From contig DASYMJ010000149.1 in the NCBI GenBank assembly GCA_036009105.1, forward strand, positions 1 to 6,560: a DNA stretch of 6,560 bases, given 5' to 3'. Origin of the DNA: JAFAVZ01 sp036009105 (lineage in GTDB: Bacteria > Acidobacteriota > Thermoanaerobaculia > Gp7-AA8). Below are positions 1-5,719 of the stretch, piece after piece. The notes beneath the pieces were generated by a model. The model was not told where the DNA came from and did no database searches. It was given only the letters and a program-made list of their open reading frames with translations. Position 1 is the first letter of the stretch. Every line of letters starts with the position of its first letter. The translations under genes were made by a program, and so were the position numbers.

Positions 1-14
1 CGCCGGGAGCTTTT

Positions 15-49
15 GTTCATCGTTCATCCTTCATCGTTCATCGTTCTCC
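15..49. repeat. Heptanucleotide tandem repeat (GTTCATC units)
   Basis: Five consecutive 7-bp units read on the plus strand as GTTCATC, GTTCATC, CTTCATC, GTTCATC and a degenerate GTTCTCC. The stop codon (TGA, 40-38) of the minus-strand DUF5655-type gene lies inside the array, so the repeat supplies the end of that reading frame. The unit has the same GTT-N4 form as the repeats at 3208-3281 and 6386-6418. Its function is unknown. The array could continue to the left, but bases 1-14 do not obviously extend it. Confidence 0.85.
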
Positions 50-493
50 CTCCCCATCCATCTCCCACGCCTTGCGCAGCCATGCGCGCACCTCATCATC
101 GATCTCCTGCACCGACCGGAGCTCGATGCGGTGGGTGATGCGATCCTTCCTGGCCAGGCCGCCGGTGTCGATCAGGCGGCCGCTCACCGGCGTGTCGTTT
201 AGCGCGAAGCCGAAGTCGATGCGCGTGTTGGTGGCCGGCTTGATTTGCGCCACCACGTGGTTGCGATAGATCGGCACGATGGTCTTGCCGGGGGAGAGCT
301 TCGCGCCGGGGTAGGAGCGGGCCAGGTCGTAGAGCGCGTCGTAGATCGGACGCAGCGCGGCCTTCTTGCCGGAGAACATCGCCTCCACGTACTGCGCCGC
401 CTCGGCGAGATAGTCCGCCACGTTGCTCTCCCGGCCCATGCCCATCTTGAGCAGGCCGGGATGCATGTCGTAGTACTGGCCCTTCTTCCTCAT
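38..493 (-). CDS. DUF5655-type domain protein
   Basis: A 151-residue soluble protein with no signal peptide or membrane segment. Residues about 35-145 resemble the DUF5655 domain: a helical stretch (IYDALYDLARSYPG), then KTIVPIYRNHVVAQIKPATN, RIDFGFALN, SGRLI, and a final THRIELRSVQEIDDEVRAWL. DUF5655 proteins are widespread and have no established biochemical role, so none is assigned. The ATG at 493 was chosen because it overlaps the upstream stop as ATGA, implying translational coupling. No clear Shine-Dalgarno precedes it. An ATG at 466 is the alternative. The frame stays open upstream to 670, but that extension is arginine-rich, low-complexity sequence opposite the membrane ORF and is not credible. 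The stop lies in the heptamer repeat, and the charged tail MDGEGER may be partly repeat-derived. Family call is from memory of its motifs, moderately sure. Confidence 0.75.
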   Translation of the reverse strand: MRKKGQYYDMHPGLLKMGMGRESNVADYLAEAAQYVEAMFSGKKAALRPIYDALYDLARSYPGAKLSPGKTIVPIYRNHVVAQIKPATNTRIDFGFALNDTPVSGRLIDTGGLARKDRITHRIELRSVQEIDDEVRAWLRKAWEMDGEGER

Positions 494-675
494 GCCGCGG
501 AATTGTACGAGCGGACGGCGCCGAATTTCTGGCTGGCGAAGCCGGCGATGGCGCCCACGATCGTGCCCGGGATCACGATCTCGAAAAAGTGCGCCCGGGC
601 GACGCCCGAGCCCATCGCGGCGAGGCAGCTCAGCCCCAGGCCGACGGCCAGGCCGCTGACTACCGCCCACGTCAT
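490..675 (-). CDS. Small hydrophobic membrane protein (possible C-terminal half of a split gene)
   Basis: A 61-residue ORF with two predicted membrane segments: residues about 3-22 (WAVVSGLAVGLGLSCLAAM) and about 32-48 (EIVIPGTIVGAIAGFA), the second rich in small residues with a GTIVGAIAGF signature. Its ATG overlaps the stop of the preceding 34-residue ORF (ATGA), and its own stop overlaps the start of the DUF5655-type gene (ATGA). The frame is open further upstream to 903, but that part is not hydrophobic and lies partly over the kinase remnant. The FEI-PGTIVGAI-GFA pattern recalls the C-terminus of a family of roughly 100-130 residue membrane proteins whose N-terminus looks like the adjacent 34-residue ORF. 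This may therefore be half of a broken gene; alternatively it is an independent coupled small protein. Function unknown. Confidence 0.55.
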   Translation of the reverse strand: MTWAVVSGLAVGLGLSCLAAMGSGVARAHFFEIVIPGTIVGAIAGFASQKFGAVRSYNSAA

Positions 676-776
676 CGAGCCGCTGCGCCGTGCGCCTCGG
701 GGGTGAACCAGGCGGTGAGGCCGTCGAAGAATCCGAGCACCGCGCCGACCAGCATTCCCAGCATGACTTTCGACAT
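672..776 (-). CDS. 34-residue hydrophobic ORF (possible N-terminal piece of the same split gene)
   Basis: This short ORF begins MSKVMLGMLVGAVLGFFDGL and continues TAWFTPEAHGAAAR to a TGA. It has one hydrophobic segment (residues about 4-17). A strong Shine-Dalgarno, GGAGGG (785-790), lies 8 nt upstream of the ATG, the best ribosome site in this part of the window, so translation starting here is likely. The stop overlaps the ATG of the 61-residue ORF as ATGA. The GAVLGFFDGLTAWFTPE segment resembles, from memory, the N-terminus of small membrane proteins that normally continue through another 30-40 hydrophobic residues before a block like the downstream ORF. An internal deletion with a frame change would explain the pair. 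Confidence 0.5.
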   Translation of the reverse strand: MSKVMLGMLVGAVLGFFDGLTAWFTPEAHGAAAR

Positions 777-821
777 CGTTGTATCCCTCCGCAGACGTAT
801 TCAGCGTTCCGGCGAAATCCT

Positions 822-1187
822 TTACAGGAAGATGGCCACCGCCACGCGCATCACGCCGTAGGCGGCCACGAGCCCCACGATCACCCGGTTGCGCACGATC
901 CACCGCCGGGCGGTCTCAAAACGGAGTGTAGCGGTGCGCCCTCACCGGGGCGGCGTCGAGGAAGCGGAGGACGTCGTCGCCCAGCTGGCGGGGTAGCGGG
1001 AGGTGGGATCGGGCGCGCAGGCCTTGCCGATGATGGCGCGCAGGGGAGGTGGAATGTGGGGCCGGCTCTCAGCCGGCCGGATATCGCCGCTGGGCCGGCT
1101 GAGAGCCGGCCCCACATTTTCAAGCAGAAACGAGAGCATGGCCCCCAGCGAATACACATCGCTGCGCGCATCGAGCTGTCCTTCCGG
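822..1187 (-). pseudogene. Ser/Thr protein kinase remnant (C-terminal kinase lobe plus transmembrane tail)
   Basis: Joining frames on the minus strand recovers the end of a bacterial Hanks-type kinase. From 1187 the frame reads PEGQLDARSDVYSLGAMLSF, matching kinase subdomain IX (D-V-Y-S-L-G). After the in-frame palindrome at 1053-1118 comes LRAIIGKACAPDPTSRYP, matching subdomain XI with its conserved arginine. Near 990-985 the homology moves to a second frame, QLGDDVLRFLDAAPVRAHR, which hits a TGA (918-916) in CCG TTT TGA. Ignoring one T of the TTTT run (921-918) returns to the first frame: FETARRWIVRNRVIVGLVAA, then YGVMRVAVAIFL and TAA (824-822), a probable membrane anchor. The ATP-binding and catalytic lobes are absent: upstream of 1187 no kinase sequence is recognisable before the palindrome at 1238. 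It cannot encode an active kinase. One or both frame breaks could be sequencing errors, but the missing N-terminal part and the insertion would remain. Confidence 0.75.
1053..1118. repeat. Palindromic element, REP-like, copy 1 (inside kinase remnant)
   Basis: A perfect inverted repeat with 26-nt arms (1053-1078 and 1093-1118) around a 14-nt spacer. Each arm is itself a small hairpin, GGCCGGCT-CTC-AGCCGGCC, with an 8-bp stem and a 3-nt loop. Outer ends are AATG and CATT. Its 66 bp equal 22 codons, and it lies exactly in frame in the kinase remnant without adding a stop, between LLE and PPPLRAIIGK. It has the look of a REP/BIME-type dispersed palindrome. No transposase gene of the kind that mobilises REPs is in the window, and no target duplication is visible. 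Confidence 0.85.
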
Positions 1188-1237
1188 CCGCGATCGCGGA
1201 GTGCTGGGTGGTGGGGAACACCCCTCGGATCGTAAGG

Positions 1238-1320
1238 CGTAGGGCCGGCTCTCCAGCCGGCCCCGAGAAACGACAGATGAGATTGGCCGCGATTGGGCCG
1301 GCTGGAGAGCCGGCCCTACG
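1238..1320. repeat. Palindromic element, REP-like, copy 2 (abuts rpsT stop)
   Basis: A perfect inverted repeat with 26-nt arms (1238-1263 and 1295-1320) and a 31-nt spacer. Each arm contains GGCCGGCT-CTCC-AGCCGGCC, nearly the core of copy 1, with different outer ends (CGTAGG/CCTACG). The right arm ends at 1320, directly against the rpsT stop codon (1323-1321), so the rpsT mRNA enters the hairpin at once after translation ends. It could protect the 3' end or slow transcription. It has no following T tract, so it is not a classical intrinsic terminator. The spacer shows no recognisable coding sequence. Confidence 0.85.
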
Positions 1321-1584
1321 TTACTTGGATGCGCTGCGCTTGGACGCGGCGGCGAGGCGGGACTTGTAGCGGTCCGCGGTGTTCGTCTTGATGATGCCCT
1401 TCTTCGCGGCCTTGTCGACCTGAGAGAAGGCGGTGCTGAGGACGTCCTTGTCGGCGTCTCCGCCGCTGATGGACGACCGGGTGTTCTTGAGCGTCGTGCG
1501 GAGGCGCGACTTCGCCGCCCGGTTGCGCGTTTTCCGTTTTTCGGCCTGTCTTTCCTGCTTCTCGGCCGAGCGAGTGTTCGCCAT
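1321..1584 (-). CDS. rpsT: Small ribosomal subunit protein bS20
   Basis: An 87-residue, very basic protein of the usual bS20 length (about 85-90). The start MANTRSAEKQERQAEKRKTR is the typical bS20 N-terminus, with the helical repeat NRAAKSRLRTTLKNTR and the late motif AAKKGIIKTNTADRYKSRLA that packs against the 16S rRNA. It is a primary binder of the 16S 5' domain and bottom of helix 44 in the 30S subunit. An AGGAG (1597-1593) lies 8 nt before the ATG. It sits 59 nt downstream of cpoB on the same strand and may be read from the tol operon or from its own promoter; no convincing promoter is visible in the gap. Its stop codon touches palindrome copy 2. The residue pattern and length look intact. 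Confidence 0.97.
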   Translation of the reverse strand: MANTRSAEKQERQAEKRKTRNRAAKSRLRTTLKNTRSSISGGDADKDVLSTAFSQVDKAAKKGIIKTNTADRYKSRLAAASKRSASK

Positions 1585-1617
1585 GAATCCTGCTCCTACT
1601 TGTTTGTGATTAAACCA

Positions 1618-1643
1618 GGCCGGCTGAGAGCCGACCCTGCATT
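1618..1643. repeat. Half copy of the GGCCGGCT palindrome between cpoB and rpsT
   Basis: These 26 bases match the right arm of copy 1 (1093-1118) at 23 positions, and no matching second arm is present. The segment still folds alone: in the cpoB mRNA strand GGTCGGCT-CTC-AGCCGGCC gives an 8-bp stem with one G-U pair. It ends exactly against the cpoB stop codon (TAG, 1646-1644). It may act as a 3'-end or processing hairpin between cpoB and rpsT; a T-rich stretch follows only loosely (TGGTTTAATC). Confidence 0.75.
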
Positions 1644-2525
1644 CTACCTTGTTTCCACGCCGAGCTTCCTCAGCTCGTCGCGGGCCTTGGCGGCCTCAGG
1701 CGAGCGCGGATGCTCGTGCACCACGTACTGCAGCTGCACGATGGCCCGCGACTTCTCGTTGAGGTTGATGTACGAGTACCCCTTCTTCAGCAGGGCGCTC
1801 GGCACCTTGTCGGACCGGGGAAAATCGTTGACGACCCGGTCAAACTGCTCGATCGCGTCGCGATATTTCTTCTGGGAGTAGAGAGACTCGCCGATCCAGT
1901 ACGCGGCGTTGTCCGCCAGGTCCGACTTCGGGTTGCTCTGCAGGAAGTCCTTGAAGCCGGAGATCGACAGGTCGTAGTTGCCGCGCTGGTAGTCGCGGTA
2001 GGCCGACTGATACATCTCCATCGGGTTCTCACCCGGGGTCAGCGGCGCGGGGACGGTGACCTCGCCGCCCGCCGGAGTGCCGCCTGGCTGAACACCGGAT
2101 CCTCCGCCCAGCGTCCCCGAGCCGGAAACGGCCGTGGATGATGCGGCCGCGGGCGCTGCCGCGGCGCGCGCGGTTTCCTGCTGCTTGGTGTCGTCGACGT
2201 CCCGCTGCAGCTGGGTGAGCTGCTGCGCGAGGCGGTCGATGCGGTAATTGGTCTGCTCGATGGAGCCCTGGGTGTTGTTCGCCCGCTCCTCGATCTGGTC
2301 CACCTTGGTCACGAGCGTCGCGTTGGACTTGAGCAGGGTCTGCGTCTGCTCGGCGATCTTGACGTTGACGTTCTGCACCTCTTCCTTACTCGAGGCGGTG
2401 CGCTTGAGCTGCGCCACCTGCTCCTGCAGGTCGCCGATCTGGCTCTGCAGCTTCTCGATGTCGGAGGTGCTCACGCAGCCGGCGAGCAGCGAGCAGCAGG
2501 CGGCGAGGAGGAGGATTTTTTTCAT
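1644..2525 (-). CDS. cpoB: Tol-Pal associated coiled-coil/TPR protein CpoB (YbgF), predicted lipoprotein
   Basis: This 293-residue protein has a lipoprotein signal, MKKILLLAACCSLLAGC, with lipobox L-A-G-C and lipidation at Cys17. Residues about 22-118 are Gln/Glu/Leu-rich and heptad-like, the trimerising coiled coil of the family. An Ala/Gly/Pro/Ser linker covers about 119-168. Residues about 170-285 hold TPR-type repeats, each closing on a proline (FLQSNPKSD, VVNDFPRSD, VVHEHPRSP), as in the YbgF C-terminal domain. CpoB proteins bind TolA and coordinate outer-membrane constriction with septal peptidoglycan synthesis; that role is inferred from family and position. E. coli CpoB is a soluble periplasmic protein, so the lipid anchor is a difference. 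The start ATG overlaps the pal stop by one base (TGATG), indicating coupling; a weak AGGA lies 9 nt upstream. Last gene of the tol set. Confidence 0.92.
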   Translation of the reverse strand: MKKILLLAACCSLLAGCVSTSDIEKLQSQIGDLQEQVAQLKRTASSKEEVQNVNVKIAEQTQTLLKSNATLVTKVDQIEERANNTQGSIEQTNYRIDRLAQQLTQLQRDVDDTKQQETARAAAAPAAASSTAVSGSGTLGGGSGVQPGGTPAGGEVTVPAPLTPGENPMEMYQSAYRDYQRGNYDLSISGFKDFLQSNPKSDLADNAAYWIGESLYSQKKYRDAIEQFDRVVNDFPRSDKVPSALLKKGYSYINLNEKSRAIVQLQYVVHEHPRSPEAAKARDELRKLGVETR

Positions 2526-3151
2526 CAGCGGGTTCCTACCAGCACCAGATGGGCGCGCCGGTTCTTAGACCACGAGCTCTCCTCGTGACCGGGATCGAAC
2601 GGCCGCTCCTCGCCGTAGCTGACGGTGCGGATGCGGGAGGCATCGACGCCGAGGGTGGAGAGATAGTCTTTGACCGTATTCGCCCGGCGGTCGCCGAGGG
2701 CGAGGTTGTACTGCTCGGTGCCGCGCTCGTCGCAGTGACCTTCCACCAGCAGGCTGTACTTCGCGTTGTTCTTCAGCCAGGTGGCCGAGGCGCTGAGCGC
2801 TGCCTGCGCGTCGGTGCTGAGCGTGTTTTCGTCATAGCCGAAGAAGGCGTCCTGGATGTAGCCCTTCTGCTGCGCCACCCGGTTCGCCTCCTCGATGTCC
2901 AGCGGCAGATCCTCGGTGCGCACCGTCGGAGTGTCGTTGACGAAGTCTCGCTGCGGGGCGACGGTCGTGTCGGCCGGCGGCGCGGTGTTGTTGGTGGGGA
3001 ATGCCACGTCCGGTACGGTCGAGGTGGCCTGGGTATTGGTCGTCAGGTCTTGACCACCCTTCGGCTTCGGTTTCTTCGGACATGCCGTCGTCAGGATGCC
3101 GACGGCGACCAGGGCCAGGCCGCACGTGAAACCTTTCCACAGCTTACTCAT
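2525..3151 (-). CDS. pal: Peptidoglycan-associated lipoprotein Pal
   Basis: A 208-residue outer-membrane lipoprotein. The signal segment runs to LTTAC, with probable lipidation at Cys24; Thr at -3 is a slightly unusual lipobox. A basic and then disordered Thr/Pro/Gln linker (residues 25-95) leads to an OmpA-like domain at about 97-205. The Pal signature is clear: LLVEGHCDERGTEQYNLALG followed by DRRANTVKDYL, then SYGEERP and NRRAHLVLV. Asp141 and Arg156 correspond to the residues that hold the diaminopimelate of peptidoglycan in OmpA-like domains. Pal fixes the outer membrane to the wall and cycles on and off TolB under TolA force. An AAGGAG (3168-3163) stands 11 nt before the ATG, rather far. 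The 142-bp gap to tolB contains a long inverted repeat. The sequence looks complete. Confidence 0.97.
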   Translation of the reverse strand: MSKLWKGFTCGLALVAVGILTTACPKKPKPKGGQDLTTNTQATSTVPDVAFPTNNTAPPADTTVAPQRDFVNDTPTVRTEDLPLDIEEANRVAQQKGYIQDAFFGYDENTLSTDAQAALSASATWLKNNAKYSLLVEGHCDERGTEQYNLALGDRRANTVKDYLSTLGVDASRIRTVSYGEERPFDPGHEESSWSKNRRAHLVLVGTR

Positions 3152-3207
3152 TGCGTTTTCAGCTCCTTATCTCTGGGTGAGATGATAGCAGGTGTCTTGG
3201 GGGGCGA

Positions 3208-3281
3208 GTTGCTGGTTGCTGGTTGCTTGCGCCGCAGTGCCTGAAACGAAACCGAGGCGCAAGTAACCAGCAACCAGCAAC
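3208..3281. repeat. Long inverted repeat of heptamers in the tolB-pal gap
   Basis: Arms 3208-3233 and 3256-3281, each 26 nt, pair with one mismatch around a 22-nt spacer. The outer part of each arm is built of 7-bp units, GTTGCTG-GTTGCTG-GTTGCTT on the left and its complement, AACCAGC-AACCAGC, on the right. The inner part is GCGCC/GGCGC. The right side continues with another partial unit to about 3290, three bases from the tolB stop codon (3296-3294). In the operon mRNA this gives a long hairpin before pal and could lower or uncouple downstream expression. No T tract follows, so a strong intrinsic terminator is unlikely. Confidence 0.85.
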
Positions 3282-3293
3282 CAGTAACTCCGT

Positions 3294-4568
3294 CTATTCG
3301 CTCTTCTTCGACCAGTCCGGATCCTTGTTTTCCCCTTCGAAGGTCAGCTGCTCGATGCCGGTCCCGTCCACCCGCATCCGGTAGATCTGCCACCTGCCGC
3401 TCCGGTTCGACTGGAACGCGATCCACCGCCCGTCCGGCGACCAGGTCGGCTGCTCGTTCGAGCCTTCGCCGGCGATGATGCGGCTCTCCATGGTCGTGAC
3501 GTTCGCGATGCGGATCTGGAAGCGGCCGTTCACGCGGGAGGTGAAGGCGATCTGCTCCCCGTCCGGCGACCAGGTGGCGTCGTCGTTCCATTCGCCCTCG
3601 AAGGAGATGCGCCGCACGTTCGTCCCTTCCGCATCCATCACGTAGATCTGCGGCGTGCCGCTCCGTCCGGAGGTGAACGAGATCTGCCGCCCGTTCGGGC
3701 TCCACTCCGGCGTCGACTCGATGGACTGGCTGGTGGTGAGGCGGCGCAGGTTCGAGCCGTCGTCCCTGATGAGGTAGATGTCGGGGTTGCCGGACACGGA
3801 GCCGACGAAGGCGATGTCGTTGCCCAAGGGGGAGAACGTCGCGGACGTGTTGAGGTTCAGCCCCGTGGCGAGGCGGATCCGCCCTCCGCCGCGGCGGCTG
3901 ATGACGTACATGTCGGAGGTGCCGCGGGCGAACGAGGTGTAGACCATCCGCTCGTTGTCCGGCGACCAGCTGGGGAGGATGGAGAGCGCGCTGTGCTGGG
4001 TGATCTGGCGCTGGTTGCCGCCGTCCCAGTCCATCAGCCAGATCTCGAACGCGCCGCCGCGGTTGGAGGCGAAGCCGATCTGCGACAGGAAGATGCCGGG
4101 CCGCCCGCTCACGCTGCGCACCAGCGCGCCGGCCACCAGGTGGGCCATCATGGTGAGCGCCGGCCTGGTGCCGCGATAGCGCTTGCCGTACTGCAGCTGG
4201 CCGGTGGTGTCGACCATGCTGACGTCGACCAGGTAGTCGTCCTTGTCCGTGGAGACGCTCAGCGACAGGGCGAGCTGCGCGTTGACCTGTTTGGCCAGGT
4301 CCGCCGAGGGCGGGATGCCGGGCGGAATGGCGGCGATGCCGAACACGCCCGACTCCGCGATGTCGCGGGTGAGCGGGCGGAAGAAGAGGTTGTTGATCTC
4401 TTCCGCGGTGAGGCCGGCGGCGAGGGTGGGGAAGGGGATGGCGATGCGCAATACGCTCGCTGCCTTGGAGGGGTCCATCGTGGTGGTGATGGAGGTTTGC
4501 GCGTTGGCCGCGAACGGCGCGAGCAGCAGCAGGCAGGCGAGCAGCGTCTTCGAAGTCTTGGTCATCAT
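3294..4568 (-). CDS. tolB: Tol-Pal system periplasmic protein TolB
   Basis: A 424-residue protein with a Sec signal peptide (Lys-rich start, LLACLLLLAPFAANA, likely cleavage after Ala23). Residues about 25-155 fit the TolB amino-terminal domain: IAIPFPTL, an FFRPLTRDI segment, and GKRYRGTRPALTMMAHLVA. From about 160 follows a beta-propeller of PD40/WD40-like blades marked by WSPDN (201), FSPLG (245), WSPNG (289), WSPDG (333) and WSPDG (376), ending with a last DPDWS. TolB binds Pal, releasing it from peptidoglycan, and its N-terminus signals to TolA. Two adjacent ATGs (4568 and 4565) overlap the tolA stop as ATGATG, so either may be used and coupling is likely. Length and blade number agree with ordinary TolB (about 430). 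Confidence 0.97.
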   Translation of the reverse strand: MMTKTSKTLLACLLLLAPFAANAQTSITTTMDPSKAASVLRIAIPFPTLAAGLTAEEINNLFFRPLTRDIAESGVFGIAAIPPGIPPSADLAKQVNAQLALSLSVSTDKDDYLVDVSMVDTTGQLQYGKRYRGTRPALTMMAHLVAGALVRSVSGRPGIFLSQIGFASNRGGAFEIWLMDWDGGNQRQITQHSALSILPSWSPDNERMVYTSFARGTSDMYVISRRGGGRIRLATGLNLNTSATFSPLGNDIAFVGSVSGNPDIYLIRDDGSNLRRLTTSQSIESTPEWSPNGRQISFTSGRSGTPQIYVMDAEGTNVRRISFEGEWNDDATWSPDGEQIAFTSRVNGRFQIRIANVTTMESRIIAGEGSNEQPTWSPDGRWIAFQSNRSGRWQIYRMRVDGTGIEQLTFEGENKDPDWSKKSE

Positions 4569-5261
4569 TTGAATGTCAGGTGCACTCCCAGGTAATTGCC
4601 GCTGTAGCCGAACGGCAGCGGCGGCAGCGGCGAGGCTTCCAGCACGGCGCGCAGGGCGCCGCGGTCGAACGTGCCGTTGCCGCTGGACGTCTCCGTGCGC
4701 ACGTCACGAATCGTGCCGTCGCGGTCGATGACGAACGATACGGTGGTGGTGGTGCCGGGCGTGGCCTGCGGCCGCAGCCAGTGCTGGCCGATCAGGGTAT
4801 GCATCCGGTCGATGTAGATGGTGTACGGGAAGTCGCCCCCTTCGATGCCGGTCACCCCCGTGCCGCCGAGGGCGATGTTCGGCCCGGTGGACGTCTGCTG
4901 CGCCGGGGCGGGCGTGGGAGGCGGAGGCGCGGGCCGCTCGCTCCCTTTCCTGGTGGACTGCCCGAACGGGGAGAGGGGCACGGTCTTCGGCTCCGGCTTC
5001 ACCGCCGGTTTCGGCGTCTCGATGACCGCCCGCGGCTCCTGAATAGTCTTCTTCACCGGGGCCGGCTTCGCCGCCGGCTGCAGCGGCGCGCTGACGGCGG
5101 GCATCGGCGCGAACTTGATGTTCAACACGTTCGCCGTCCGCGCAGCCGGCTGATGGATGGCCGCCCACACCGCGGCGCCCACGATGCCGGCGTGCAGGAG
5201 GAGCGACAGGGCCACGCCGCTGCCGGCGCCGCGCTCGAGCGTCCGCCGCTGCGCGAGCACA

Positions 5262-5281
<20 letters not shown>
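4565..5281 (-). CDS. tolA: TolA-like/TonB-family energy transducer
   Basis: A 238-residue bitopic inner-membrane protein in the tolA position. A cytoplasmic start of about 21 residues precedes the membrane helix (about 22-42, VALSLLLHAGIVGAAVWAAI), which should contact TolQ and TolR. Residues about 60-130 form a Pro/Lys/Ala linker (KPAVKPEPKTVPLSP, APPPPTPAPA). The C-terminal domain, about 150-238, is of the TonB/TolA type: VSFVIDRDGTIRDVRTETSS, FDRGALRAV, then SPLPPLP. E. coli TolA has a long Ala/Lys helical stalk; here the linker is short and TonB-like, so TonB-family annotation is equally defensible, though position and partners favour a Tol role. The ATG lies 20 bases inside the end of tolR, with AGGA 6 nt upstream. 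Confidence 0.9.
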
Positions 5282-5699
<418 letters not shown>

Positions 5700-5719
5700 T
5701 TGTGATTAGACCCCCGCGC

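Noticed and set aside
494..670. N-terminal extension of the DUF5655-type protein to 670
   Set aside because: The 59 extra residues are Arg/Gly/Pro-rich, lie over the membrane ORF in another frame and have no ribosome site; the ATGA-coupled start at 493 is preferred.
942..1157. 71-residue minus-strand ORF as an independent gene
   Set aside because: Its content is a kinase lobe fragment plus a translated palindrome; the GTG start is an internal Val of the DVYSLG motif, so it is part of the pseudogene.
1238..1320. Palindrome copy 2 as a Rho-independent terminator of rpsT
   Set aside because: The stem is strong but no T run follows the arm, and the same sequence type occurs inside the kinase remnant; a repeat element is the better description.
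3208..3290. CRISPR array in the tolB-pal gap
   Set aside because: The units are contiguous 7-mers in inverted arrangement, with no spacers of regular length and no cas genes.
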